NCBI GenBank assembly: GCA_900491605.1 | Contig: UESW01000086.1 | Span: forward strand, 40,052 to 104,051 | Source of the DNA: Calamus simplicifolius | Lineage: Eukaryota > Streptophyta > Magnoliopsida > Arecales > Arecaceae | Direction: 5' to 3' | Length of the DNA stretch: 64,000 bases | Made by a program: the position numbers and the translations under genes | Shown: positions 31,191 to 43,174 of the stretch, piece by piece | Position numbering within the stretch: the stretch's first letter is position 1 | Layout: each line of letters opens with the position of its first letter | Notes under the pieces: generated by a model | Database searches by the model: none | What the model was told of the DNA's origin: nothing | What the model saw: only the letters and a program-made list of their open reading frames with translations

Positions 31191-33537
31191 TCATTCTTTC
31201 AGGGCATCAATAAAACTCTTGAGATTCTTATAGGATGATCCTCCTTCCTTGATGCTCCTATCAGCAATATCCTTCCACATTAGAGCTCTTGCCTTTATCT
31301 CCTCATCCCTAAATAATTGGCGGATCTTCTCTTTGATCTGCTCCCTTGGAACAAGCCCTTTGTTATCAGGTTCTATTCTCAAGCCAGTCTTCCAGATGTC
31401 ACAGATGTAGGTCTGGTTGAGAATTGGTCAGCACGTAAGGCCAGCAGAGGAAAGAAACTCCATTCTTCATCCCTTCCAATGTCGAATTCCAACCACAATG
31501 AGAGAAGAAGCAAGCAACAGAAGGATGTGCCAGTACTTGTTGTTGAGGAGACCACTCCACCAACTTTCCTCGCCCTTTAACTTGATCTCGAAACCCATCT
31601 AACCAGGTATTATCAATCCCATTTGTGAGGTTGGGTCTTACGACCCACAAGAATGAATGGCCGGAGAGTTCGAGCCCAAGCGCGAGCTCTTGGAATTGTT
31701 GATGGTTTAAAAACACTGTGCTTCCAGATGCCACGTAAATGACCGAGTTGGCGGGTTGCTCATCGAGCCAACTCATGGAGGTCGCATCATCTGGCCAGAG
31801 ATGCCCGACGGCCTTTCCAGACCATTGGCTTGTGAGCAGCGGTCCAACAGGTAGTAGATTTGGGCAGAAAGCGAATGATGATGGCTCGAGGTCATAGAAT
31901 GAGTTGCAAATGAATGTTTCAGCAAGCTGCCTTGCCTCACTGTTGCTACATACGTACCTAAAGAAGATTTCTTGTGTTTGTAGATCATGGGGGATGTTCC
32001 AAGGAAGATGGCTTGTGTTCATTGACGGCATGCCAGGGCTCAGCTGAAAGGGCTCATTCTGTTTTATCGTTCCTGCATAAAATGCTAAAATGGCTCATAA
32101 TTTTTTTTTCTTAAATCTAGGAGCTTATCCTCTCAATAAATATTTCTTTAAGTTTGTTTACTATATGAATCAAACTTTTCACTGTTAAAGACGCATTAAT
32201 GTCAGAAGAAGTGAAGGAATCCGATGGTGGCCACCAAAACTCACTGATGAATCTTTTTCTAGCTTTTTTTTTTTTTTTTTTCAACCATTATCTAATTACA
32301 TCTTTCACATGTATATTGCTATATACATAATAAACGTATCACATAGTTAACGGATAAAATAAAGAAACTTGATATAACAAACTAAATATTTATTTTTAAA
32401 AAAAATTTTATATGAGATATGCAAATATAAATAATTAACAAAGAGATTGAGAGAAAAAAACTCATCTGATCCTTAAACCACAACATTAAAAGCATTGATA
32501 ACAAAAAAAATTTCAAGATTCTAAAACAACCCTTCTTAAAAAAAGCACTGATAACAAAATTCTTTCTCCAAATTTTTTGAAAAAAATCCCTTCTCATAAA
32601 AACGGAGTGATAACAAAATTCTTTCTCAAGATTTTAATAGAACCCTCAAAAAAAAAAACACCGATAAAAATATCCTTTCTCAAGATTTTAGAAAAACCCT
32701 CCTTACAAAAAACATTGATAAAAAAATTCTTTCTTAAGATTTTTTTTTAAAAAAATCCCTTCCTATAAAAAGGGACGGATAACAAATTTTTTTCTCAAGA
32801 TTTTTACAGAACCCACTTTTTAAAAAGGAAAAAAAAAATTGATAACAAAACTCTTTCCCAAGATTTTTTAAAAAAACCTCTCCCAAAAAAAATCTAATAA
32901 TAAAATTCTTTCTCAAGATTTTAAAAGAACCCCCGCCAAACCAAAAAAAAAAAAAGAAAGAAAGAAAAAAAAATCACCTGTTCAATCTTTTTAATAGATA
33001 ATTTTATGCCTTGTGCGTCTTTATTTTCAGGGAAATTGAGATGGCGGTGTCTTACCATCGGCATCGACGATTCCATCTCGGATCATCTTGGGGATGCTCT
33101 GAAACATCGCAAAAACGCAGTGGACGCAGGCCAAAAGGCCGCTGACCGGATGCCCATCTTTCGAGCCACCTCGAGAGCCCACGGCACGGCCCCATCGGCG
33201 ACGATGCGCGTGACCTTGTCCCCTTCCGATGCGTTAATCTTTTGATCAGTTCCTCGAGACGTCCGGGCATGACTTTTAAGCAACCTTCCATCAACTTTCC
33301 GAGATTGCTACGGTCATCGTCGGGAGCCAACCCATCCGGAAGGGAAACCATCTCGATCCCTTCCACTCCATCACCACCTTTTTCGGACAAGGCAGCGATA
33401 ATCCGGCGTTGATTGAATTCAGTGTTGATGAATGTAACCTTGAAGCCATGGTCGACCAAAAGATGGGAGAGAGCCATTAAGGGGATAACATGGCCCTGCG
33501 CTGGGAAAGGGATGACAAGGGCATGAGGTGAACCCAT
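31191..33537 (-). pseudogene. UGT-B: UGT83A-like UDP-glycosyltransferase, two exons, three frameshifts
   Basis: Exon 1 runs 33537-33056 and exon 2 runs 32072-31191, with a clean GT...AG intron (donor GATG|GTAAG, acceptor TGCAG|GA). The single intron position and the L-S-P-G-M-P-S-M-N-T motif after it match the UGT83A group. Exon 1 holds the P-A-Q-G-H-V-I-P catalytic His. Exon 2 holds most of the PSPG sugar-donor box (H-C-G-W-N-S and S-F-L-C-W-P-Y). Two 1-base losses in homopolymers (an A-run near 33245 and a T-run near 33115) and a 2-base loss near 31425, inside the end of the PSPG box, disrupt the roughly 455-residue product. A functional allele is possible if these are assembly errors. The family glycosylates small molecules; the substrate is unknown. 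Confidence 0.85.
32480..32945. repeat. Intronic minisatellite of UGT-B
   Basis: About seven diverged units of roughly 60 bp carry GATAACAAAATTCTTTCTCA, then AGATTTT and A-rich or CCCTT blocks. The whole array sits inside the single UGT-B intron. A-runs of variable length cause most unit differences. Confidence 0.75.
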
Positions 33538-33916
33538 TCCAATGGACTCTGTAATACCACTCCCGCTACCACTGCCTCTGTTTATATACTGGACATGAGT
33601 GCATTACAATTCTCAGTTCGATGGCTATAATTTGCTGTTGAATTTAGGTAAACTACAGTGAGACCATTAATCCAAAAATAAAACAACAAAAGAAAAACGG
33701 AGACCAAAAAGATAATGACTTGTACCGTCCTGTCCCTTGACACATATATATAATTTCTTTTGGGTCCCAGAAAGTCCTTGGGAGATGAGATAAGCTCAAA
33801 TTATCATAATTGAAGGGACTAATATATGGGCAGCAGCCCTGGCCCCTATGAACAAGAGCTTAGCTGTAGAGCACATTTCATAAAGGCATCTTCGATCAGG
33901 GTTGTTCGGCTCAAAG
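33370..33916 (-). repeat. Duplicated UGT promoter and exon-1 block (copy B)
   Basis: This is the parent-like copy of the block at 17954-18493. It continues past both ends of copy A, into the rest of exon 1 on the left and into different upstream DNA on the right. Confidence 0.88.
33581..33588 (-). promoter_or_regulatory. TATA box of UGT-B
   Basis: The minus strand reads TATATAAA, 44 bases before the ATG at 33537. It is conserved in all three UGT copies of the window. Confidence 0.65.
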
Positions 33917-34584
33917 ATTTCATATTTGACCCGCATGGATATGGTCTTGTCGGCTTGCCAGACTTCTCAACAATTGCACTTCTACCGCGCTCATAAAACT
34001 CTACCAAAAAAACAAATACCGCTCATAAAACACTCAACCTCCCCTAAAGCACTCTCCGATAAAGGGCCGTGCGTTAGAACTTATAAGTTCAGGTGTAGTA
34101 AAGAACGGCAATATTTGAGTGCGCTGTATTATTTATATATATTTTTTATTTTGCTTTTCTTAATATCATCTTAACTTTATATAAACAACAATGAAAGTTA
34201 GGTACAGTATATTATTTGCATGCTCTTTGAAATAGTATTGCAGGGCTGACTCGTACTAAAATAATATAATTATTTATTTGTATTAAAAAATATATATAAA
34301 ATTAATTTTTTATATCATTTTTATATTTATTAATTATTTTTAGCGAGTACTTTCTTCACTTTGGATTGCCATGTGGCAGTATGCTATTGGCACTTTTTTT
34401 TTCTTCTTTTCTTTATGTCCCTTCCCTTGGCTTCTATTTGCTTTGGTTGCCATGTGGCAGCACACATTTAATGGCTGCTTTCTTTTTTTTATTTCTTTTT
34501 CCTTTTTATCTTATGCTTTTTAATTTTTTATTTAATATTTTTTTACTATTACAAAAAGTTAATTAGAATACATCTAAAAAATAT
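33917..34584. other. AT-rich intergenic DNA
   Basis: No gene is recognisable. Two copies of TTGCCATGTGGCA (34365 and 34448) begin short T-rich duplicated segments. Confidence 0.5.
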
Positions 34585-35510
34585 AATCTTTTATATTTAA
34601 ACTACGTTTTCTAAAACGTAGTTAGTGTAGTTAAAAGTTTCTCTTTTAAACTACGTTTTTAGACATAGTTAAAAGTCAAAAAAATGTAGTCGTTAAATAT
34701 ATTTAAACTACATTTTATCAGAAAATGTAGTCTATAACTTTACAAAAAACTACTTTTTTTATTGAAAAACGTAGCCTCACGTATATGAAGAATATTTTGT
34801 CATACATTTAGACTACGTTTTTATCAAAAAAAATATAGTATATACTGTACATTTAGACTACTTTTTTATATTTAAAACATAGTATATTCATTCGTCACTA
34901 ATTAGTGACGAAAGGATAATCCGTCACTAATTTAGTGATGAATTGATTTGTTTGTCACTAATTTAGTGATGGTTTAGTGATGAACAAGGTCATTCGTCAC
35001 TATTTAGTGACGAAAGGATAATTCGTCACTAATTTAGTGATGGATTACTTTATTCGTTACTAAACCAGCACTAAATTAGTGACGAGTGATGGTCTAGTGA
35101 TGAACAAGGTTATCCGTTACTAATTTAGTGATGGTTCATTGATGAATAAGGTCATCCTTCACTAATTTAGTGATGGAAGGATAATTCGTCACTAATTTAG
35201 TGATGGAAGGAAAATTTGTTACCAAATTAGTGATGGTTTAGTAATGAACAAGATCATCTGTCACTAATTTAGTAACGAAGGGATAATTGATGCAGCTAAT
35301 TTAGTGATTAACAAAATCATTCGTCACTAATTTAGCGACGAAATATCAATCCGTCACTAATTTATTTTAAATTCTTTTTTAAAAAGTTATGATGAAAAAA
35401 TAATTCGTCATTAAATAGTAATGATTGATTAGATTTTTAATTAAATTTATTATTAAATTAGTGACGAATAAAATTATTGATCGTTAAATTAGTGACGGAC
35501 AAATGGCGCA
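34585..35510. repeat. CACTA-like subterminal palindromic repeats
   Basis: The first part (34585-34880) repeats ACTACGTTTT / AAAACGTAGT words. The second (34885-35510) has more than a dozen CGTCACTAATTTAGTGACGA-type palindromes with GGATAA(T/C) linkers, about 35-65 bp apart. Such arrays are typical of CACTA transposon subterminal regions, and the right end at 59190-59927 uses the same GTCACTAAT words. No CACTACAAG terminus or transposase is seen here, so only an internal part survives. Confidence 0.55.
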
Positions 35511-35611
35511 TTAGTTCTTTCCAACATAAAAAGACCATGCGTGATCCGACATCGAAATCCTCATCATGTTCATGTCATCATCTTCAGCCGTGGGAGAATG
35601 ATGCTGTCATT

Positions 35612-35629
35612 CCATTTATTCGACTCTTT
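35612..35629. repeat. LINE target-site duplication, left copy
   Basis: CCATTTATTCGACTCTTT here is identical to 41434-41451 and brackets the LINE. The duplicated bases run straight into the poly(T) that represents the LINE tail. Confidence 0.9.
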
Positions 35630-35701
35630 TTTTTTTTTGGTACAAGCGGGCGATCACACAAGTCTAGTGTGAATCAGCCCGGATACATCAGAGTATAAAA
35701 T

Positions 35702-38700
35702 TTATAGCAAAACAGAAGAATAGGGATCTCCCGGCCTCCGTAGCCAATGAATATTGTGCTGAGCCACAAAGGCCGCCGCCCAATCCGCAGCCGAATTGGC
35801 TTCTCGATATATATGTCGTATCTGAACAGTATCCACTTCCTGAAGAATGGACCATATATCCCTGAGAAGCGGATTAATGGGGACTTCAGAAATATTCTCC
35901 TTCCGCAACCACCTAATAACCGTCGTCGAATCTCCCTCGATCACTATCCTATGGGCATGAAAAATCTGAACAGCATAAGAAATGCCAGCCCATGCAGCAT
36001 AAAGCTCGGTCATAGGAACAGAGGAATCAAGAGTGTCAAAACCACCAGCTGCCAGCATTTGACCCTGAGGCCCACGAATGATAAAGGCCGAGCCAGCTAA
36101 TCTTCCACGGACACTCCCATCAAAATTGATTTTGACAAACCCTGGAGCGGGGGCTCCCAAGAAAAGAAAATCGGACACCATTTCGCTGCTAAAGCAGCAG
36201 GGGAGTCCAAAGACCATAGGAGTCAGAACCAACCACTTGAAAAGCACGAGCACAGTCCGCTGACAGAGATCTAATTTTCGCCACTAGCCGCTGTGGAGAG
36301 ATAAAATCCTCCGAGAATATAAGTTGGTTCCTCGATAACCAGATCTGATAGGCCATGGCCGCCCAAAGACCACGTTTATACTGAGAAGCTAACCGGAGAT
36401 CATGAAAGAAGAAGGAGCAAGGAGAGCCAGAGACATCCACTCTACCAACATAGCCCATAATATGCCAAATCTGTCTAGCTCTGGGACAAATGAATATAGC
36501 ATGATCAGTAGACTCAACCGCCAAGCCACACAGAGGACATACTGGCTGGATAGGCACCCCCCTTTGAGAAAGTATAGCACTAGTCAGAAGGAAATCCCAT
36601 AGAAGCTTCCAGATAAACAACTGAACTCTTGGAAGAGTGGGAAGAGACCAGATCCAAGCAGCATCCTTCGTGCGCTGGGGCTGAGGCCTGAAGAACTCCA
36701 TAAGATCCTTGAGAGGGGCCTATGAAAGAGAGGATCTCTGCCAAAGCCTGACATTATCCGAGGGACTAGAAAAAAGAGGGATCGAAAGAATCCTCTGAGA
36801 GAGTTCCTCACCGAATAAACGACTCACAATGGGAGAATTCCAGGATGGAGAGTCAATCTCCATCAGGTCTTAACCCTCATATCAGTGGGGACATCAATAC
36901 TAATGAAGGAGGGCCACCTAGATAGAGGGAGCTCAGAAATCCAGGTATCCTGAATAACATCAATAGACTGACCATCACCAATCATTCAAGAGATATCTTC
37001 AAGATACAGTCACCATACTGACACACCTCCTTCTAAAAGAAGGAACATCCTCGAGGCGGCAATAAGAGCTCCCCTGACTTCCAATCGCCATATCTCGCAC
37101 GCATCACAGAGCTCCAAAGGCAATGCGGCTCCAGAAGGAACCGAGAAGCGTGTCTAGCCAACAGAGCTTGGCATCTAACCAACAGGGATTGGATACCAAG
37201 TCCACCTTCTTGAATTGGCATACATATCAGGTCCCAAGAAAGAAGGTGGATGCCATGCTCGTCTTGCATAGAAGCCCATAAAAATCTCTAAAACATCTCT
37301 CAATCCTCCTTAAACAAGTAGTCGGGATGGCTGCATTCGAAAGCAGATAAAGAGGAAGGGAGGAAAGAACCTACCGGATGATGGTGACCCTGGCCATCAT
37401 GGATAAACCAGTGACATGCCAACCCTCAATACGCTGGCGAACATGCCTCTCGATATACCCAACAAGTTGCTGATAGCTTCTCTAGTGGATCTGTGAGTCT
37501 TCGGGCTGAAGCAGATAGAAGACTTAAGAAGGTTTACTTTCTACCCCGAAGCCTGACAGTAATGCTGAATTATCGTATCGAAGGAGGCCGCATTTACTAT
37601 AGAAGCCTGACCCATCAGAATGCAGTCGTCAGCAAATAGAAGATGTGAGACCAATGGGCCCCCAGTCCCACCATAAAAGGGACAATCCTCCGATGAAGCT
37701 GAGCCTGATGGAAAGCTCGGGAGAGATCATCCGCCACTATAATGAACAGAAGGGGGATAATGGGCACCCCTGACGAAGCCCCATATAAGAATGAAAGAAC
37801 TCGGTCTGGCTCCCATTAATAATCAGAGAGAAAGAAGGCCCCTGAATGCAAGCCATTATCCACTCTATAAACAACTCATCAAAACCGAACTCCTTAAGAG
37901 AACGATGCAGGAAAGCCCAACTAAGTCTATCGTATGCCCTTTTCATATCAAGCTTGATGGCCATCAGACTCCGTCTGGTAGGGGCTCTATGGAGATCATA
38001 CATAAATTCCTGAGTGATGAGGACATTGTCCGAGATAGAACGACCTCTAATGAATGCCCCCTGTTCTACAGAAATAAGACAAGGAATCACCTCACGAAGG
38101 CGGCTGGCTAACAGACGAGCACAAACCTTGTACAGAGTAGTGCAAAGACTGATTGGTCTAAAGTGCTGAGGAAGAGAAGCATCCGTACACTTAGGCACAA
38201 GAGCAATAAGAGTCCGATTCCAATCAGTAGGAATACGCTTCATATGGAAGACCATCAGGATAGCCTGGACTATCTTCTGCCCAACAATACTCCAGTAGTG
38301 TCGGAAGAAGGGCGAAACCCATGTGGTCCCGGGGCCTTATCCAGACCGAGCTCCCAAAGGGCCCGGCGAACCTCCTCCGCATCGATCGGCCTGATAAGCA
38401 TATCATTATCCAAGGAAGAAACCTTCCTAGAAGTCGGAACCGAAAAAACCGGAGCCCCATCCCCAGTGGACTCAGACCATCTAGTCTGAAAGAAGCGAAG
38501 GAACTGAGACCGAATAGACTGGATGTCCTCATGATAGTTCCCTTCAGCATCAGCTACCCTCCTGATCCTATTAATAGCCCGCCTCTTCAGAGTAGCCTGG
38601 TGGAAAAATCTAGTGTTACGGTCCCCTTCACGAATCCACTGAACCCTGGACCTCTACCTCCAATAGACCTCCTGTTGCCGAAGAAGAGAGTGATGAAGGG

Positions 38701-39694
38701 CAAGATTCGCGCGCAGCAATGAGAGATCAGAATATGTAAGAGATCCATCCTGGACCTCCTTCACCTGGAGGGCGCTTATAACAGCTTCAACCTGCTCCAC
38801 CTGCCTTACCAGATCCCCGACCTCCATCCTGTTCCATCTAGAGAGTCTACGTTAAGCAGCATAAACCGGTGAGATAACCGATAAATTGCATTACCCCTGA
38901 TAGGAAGGTGCCAAACCTGAGAAATAATAGACCGAGCAGCTGAATGAAACGTCAGAACTGTTCGAATCTAAACTGCTTCTTATGATGCTGATCAGCCTCC
39001 GTAGATAACAAAATAGGACAATGGTCAGATGCGATCCTCGGAAGATGAGTAACAGAGACTGCAGAAAACTTTTGAAGCCATTGAACAGATGCCAAAGCTC
39101 TATCCAACCTTTCCTAGACTCGAGCTGTCCCCTGCCGGTTGTTACACCAATTGAATTGGGGCCCCGAGTAACCCAAATCCAACAGCCCCGAAGACCCAAT
39201 AAATGACCTAAATTCGGAGATATCAGCTAAGTTAGTGACTCTTCTGCCCTCGCTTTTCACTAGCCTCAGTGATACAGTTAAAGTCACCATCGATAATAGA
39301 AGGAATCCCTTGATCAAGAAGAGAAATGAGCTCAGACCAAAGAACTTGTCTATCATGGTAATCCATGCTGGCATACACGCCGATAGGAGCCAGGGATCAG
39401 AAGACCCTTCAGAAACTATAAGGCCAATATGCTGGTTATACTGATGAAACACATCGATCGAGACAGCAGAATGACGCCAAATGGCCAAAATGCCACCAGA
39501 AAACCCTCATCCTCCACAGCATAAGAAGACCAAGACCGAGCAATCTGCCTCCGAAGCCACGCCAGACTATCACCTGACAATCTGGTTTCAAGCAAAACAC
39601 ATATATCAAAGTTGTATAGCTGCATCAATCTACCAAAGGAGGAACGAAAAGAGGGCTTATTAGCACCTTTAACATTCCAAATTAAGATCTTCAT
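35702..39694 (-). pseudogene. LINE ORF2: endonuclease, RT, RNase H
   Basis: ATG 39694 opens with K-I-L-I-W-N-V-K-G-A, the start of an AP-type endonuclease, then L-L-E-T-R-L-S with the catalytic Glu. The end of the endonuclease is near 39020 (the S-D-H-C-P motif). RT: R-P-I-S-L-C-T-T-L-Y-K (38155-38125), Q-G-A-F-I-R-G-R, L-D-M-K-R-A-Y-D, G-L-R-Q-G-C-P-L-S-P (near 37760) and the F-A-D-D catalytic box at 37636-37625. A Cys/His segment lies near 36540-36480 (C-P-L-C-G). The plant-type RNase H is intact at 36253-35702 (I-N-F-D-G-S-V, T-E-L-Y-A-A-W, E-G-D-S-T, and A-D-W-A-A-A). Frameshifts lie near 39480, 39240, 39110, 38255, 37737 and elsewhere. Confidence 0.88.
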
Positions 39695-41324
39695 TAATTA
39701 ACTGGAGGAAGATGGACCCTACCCTGGTCCTCTGACATAAAGCTATCAATTTGGCACCCAGTAGAAGGAGGGTCACCCTCCGAATTCTGCATGGGACAAG
39801 CCTGCTGAGCTTCTGGATCAATCTCAATGTTCTCTAGTCCCTGATCATCATGGACCATCGAGCTATCTAATTTGGCCATCATCACCCCCTGACTAGATAA
39901 ACCTGGGCAACCGAAAGGCTCAATCGAGCTGGTCGAACTGGGAACAATATCAACTCTACATTTGAGCTTATTGCCCTTGCTTTTCCCCTTCCTCCTCTCC
40001 TGATTGGAATTAGACCTTGGAGGTAGGCTGTCAGCTGGTCTAGGCCGCTAGAGGGGGCCCAAAAATATATCCCTACTCTCGAATTGACCCCCTTCATTGG
40101 AAGCCACACTCAAAGAGGCAAAAGGATTGATAGAAATCAGGGAATTGGACACCTGAGATTCAGAGAGACCAGCCTTAATCAGTTTCAGATTCTCCCTTCC
40201 TGACACTTTAAAATCGGCACGCGCCTGGTCAACCGGCACGGCCCTTGGAACAGGGGCTTCCTTCTACCCGATCAAAGAGAATAGCTTCTTCGTCCCTTTA
40301 ACCGAAGCCTTCAACAGAGCCTCCAGAGCATAACCTTCATTCTCCCCCCCCCCCCCCCCCCCCGACGCCGGAAGGACCTGAGCAACCTTCGATGACCCAG
40401 GGGACTCTGACGACTCACCTTCAATGGCGTTACCCAACTTGCTTCAGGACACGGATCCACAATAGCCGACTGGGGAACAGAACAGGAAGAAGAAGCTTTA
40501 ACCGGAGCCTTAGGCACAGGAGCCGCAGCAGGCTTCCGCTGACGCACCGCCAACATCCATGGCCCGAAGACGAGATTACTGGCAGAATCCGTCTCCCCAT
40601 CCGTGTCCAACGGCAAGCACTTCCCTGCCAGATGCAGAGATCCACAAGACGGACATATTCCTTCCATGGATTCATAAACAAACGGCTGCCAAAAGAGTCC
40701 CTGAATCCCCTGAACCCGGGTCCCAGGCCGAAGAGGGAGACGGAGGTCAATCCGAATCGCCACCCTCGCGAAGCCACCTCGACTCTTTGACATCGTAGCA
40801 GCATCAACACTGCATAGAACACCCGCAGACTCCGAGATCATACTCAGGATGTCCTCCCTCCAGAATTCCAAAGGAAGGTTGGGCATCCTCATCCATAGCA
40901 TCGCCGAGGGGACTGAGTCATCCGCCGGAAAGAATTCCGGTCGCCACGCTTCAATCCCTATGATTTGACCATTAATGACCCACGGCCGATTGAGAACCAG
41001 AGCGATTGCCGACTGATCTTCACAACGGAAAATATGGCAGCGGGAGGCGAGGCTTACAGGGACGATGTCACCGGAGATTCCGGCACGTCTGAACTCCCTA
41101 ATCGGCAGGCATCCATTTGAGTAAGACCGGGCAATAACAGCACGTTGCTGCCATCCACCAATCTCCTCCTCCAGCGCCGCTACCGGGACCCTAACCACCT
41201 CTGAAAATCTGGAAACCAGAGTCGTCACCTCCGTCAGAGTCGGAGAAGACGAAACCCATTTAAATCCGGATTCAGCATACCTCCTACGGGGAATCCGATC
41301 CTTCTTAATCCCACCAGAAGCCAT
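39694..41324 (-). pseudogene. LINE ORF1: nucleic-acid-binding protein with zinc knuckle
   Basis: ATG 41324 opens a 337-residue frame. Residues of about 55-175 look like the DUF4283 domain of plant L1 ORF1 proteins (N-R-P-W-V-I-N-G-Q, M-R-M-P-N-L-P-L-E-F-W). A zinc knuckle C-P-S-C-G-S-L-H-L-A-G-K-C follows. A run of 20 C (40344-40363) shifts the frame. The continuation carries TAG stops near 40267 and 40050 and ends at TAA 39696-39694. It overlaps the ORF2 start by one base (TAATG), which suggests termination-reinitiation coupling. ORF1 coats LINE RNA. Confidence 0.8.
40344..40363. repeat. Homopolymer of 20 C inside LINE ORF1
   Basis: Twenty consecutive C (G on the coding strand) encode a Gly run and break the ORF1 frame. 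Length is likely variable or mis-assembled. Confidence 0.95.
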
Positions 41325-41433
41325 GGGAGGAGAAGGAAAGACGGGGCGAAAAAATGGTGAGGAGCAATCAGCAAGGCGACCAAGCTCGCCGGAGATCAGA
41401 AAGAAGATTGATGAATCCGAATCTTAAAGCACC

Positions 41434-41451
41434 CATTTATTCGACTCTTTC
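41434..41451. repeat. LINE target-site duplication, right copy
   Basis: It is identical to 35612-35629. It marks the LINE 5' boundary at 41433. Confidence 0.9.
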
Positions 41452-42284
41452 AATGCATCTACTTAGAAAAGTTTTAAGGCCTCTGCTGCTGTTATAAAAA
41501 AAATAAATACACTACCTCAGAATCCAAGCCTCTCAGTGCGCCAAAGGGAGCGTACAAAACGATACAACTTATCATTTTTATGCATTCATGTAGTTATTTA
41601 TTTGATAAACAACACATATACCATCATCTCGTTATTTTTTCAAAAAAATAATAATAAAAGGTGTATGTTATTTCTTTGATAAGATGATGATATACGTGGA
41701 AAATGAAAAATACCTGAGATTCACCCAACCAAGTTTCATCCAGCGTAGAATCATGATTAAAAAAAAAATAGTTGATTAAAGTGATAGGATGGTTGATGAG
41801 TGAGGACGATAGCATCCATAGGTGGTGTATTTTGCTTGTCCATTTCCTCCAATGAAGAAGACGAAATAAAATAAAAACATGGGGATGGGACGTACCCTTG
41901 ATCGGTTGAAGATCTGATCTGAATGCAAGCAAAATCCATGCAATGGCATCCGTTGGGTAGCACGTGTGAACATTTTTAAGGCTTTTTGATGTTTAGGCAA
42001 CGGTGCAAGCAGCCGAATGGAGCAGCGACGGGATTTCTTAGGCTCAAATAGCTGAAATGGTCCCACATCGGCCAGCCATGTCACGCCCTTCTTGCACTCC
42101 AATGAATGGGAGAGGGTGCTGACTTGATGGAACTGCTCGCTAGTGCGTGCATCGCTCTCTGATAACTGCGCTTGTCTTCGAGTGGGCGGAATGAAGCATT
42201 GATGGCTCCTGGAGATATTTCCTAGATAATACCGTTGGCGCGTGTATATGGCTCCTGGATTCCAAGGATAAAACGTGAAATGAT
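41452..42284. other. Non-coding DNA between LINE and MULE
   Basis: No domain is recognisable. A 202-residue minus-strand frame (42384-41776) crosses into the MULE terminal repeat and looks fortuitous. The part 42000-42280 has moderate GC content but matches nothing I know. Confidence 0.45.
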
Positions 42285-43150
42285 GGGGAAAATTCTTAGG
42301 AAACACTTTGTACATCGGCTTCGGTGCAGCAATGTTGACATGGACTGCATTGTGTCTTCCGATTGGTCCATATAGATTCAACATGAATGACCTGACCGAC
42401 GGTATGGGCTGTGCTTTGACGTAACGTTCTGAACGTGACAGACATTTAAAGCTGTTCGCTTTTTTAAAAAAAATTTGTGCGGACGAAAATGCCCTTCCGC
42501 TCCTTCATGGCGTCATTTTACGTTTTCTGTCATTTGTGCAAGAAGAACTCGTTTCTTCCTCGGTAGAAAGAAAATACTTCAGCTTCGAAGCTAGCCGATA
42601 CCCCGGACAGGAGTCAGGAGTCTGTGTAAAAAACTTCTGGAGGAAATGTCAGCCGCAACACAAAGTAAAAACTCTTTCTTCCAACTTCTTTATTACATCA
42701 ACAGTTTTTTTCTGGTTAGAGTTAGTTAATGCGTTTAATGCGCGGGTAACTACCTTAGAATGAAATAGTTATGACACTCTGAGAGTCATAACTGTTTGTA
42801 AATATTTCAGCTTTGAAAGTCTGGTCGACAGGAAATATTTCAGCTTAGAGGTTGAAAAACCTGGCTACTGGAGTCTACTGGAAGCTTCAAATATAAAAGT
42901 TTATCCAATGAGATTTTCCTTGCCAAAACCTCACGTAGACGTTCGCTTCTCTCTCTGAATTCGGCCAGGTCTGTAAGATTTTGTTATCTCTTCGTCAATT
43001 GCTTTTAAAAGCTCCTTTTTTCCTCCATCTGCTGGGAATGCCAGACCTGGCCGAATTTAGAGAGAGAAGCGAACGTCGAGGGCGTATGTTCGTGCTCAAC
43101 TGAATTTCATCTGTGCTAGAATAACTCTCTTTCTTTCCCCCCCCCCCTTG
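42285..43150. repeat. MULE left TIR, unique outer part
   Basis: This part pairs with about 58190-59088 in reverse. It contains a smaller inverted repeat: GACGTTCGCTTCTCTCTCTG near 42938 and its complement near 43070. A palindromic GTTATGACACTCTGAGAGTCATAAC lies at 42768-42792 (partner near 58587). No gene is seen. Confidence 0.75.
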
Positions 43151-43174
43151 CTCTGAGAGTCCGGATGGTAAGGA

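Larger units (their letters stand above)
35630..41433 (-). mobile_element. Full-length L1-type LINE
   Basis: The minus-strand element of 5.8 kb has a short 5' UTR (41433-41325), ORF1 (41324-39694), ORF2 (39694-35702), a short 3' UTR and a poly(A) tail (T-run from 35630). An exact 18-bp target duplication brackets it, so it is complete and inserted by target-primed reverse transcription. Frame breaks in both ORFs make it inactive now. The truncated copy at 155-1150 belongs to the same family. Confidence 0.92.

Noticed and set aside
39021..40822. Plus-strand frames and alternative minus-strand frames within the LINE
   Set aside because: Shadows of ORF1 and ORF2; domain motifs occur only in the minus-strand frames described.
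41776..42384. 202-residue minus-strand frame
   Set aside because: It crosses the MULE boundary, has no recognisable domain, and its start lies in TIR sequence repeated near 59000 without a matching long frame.
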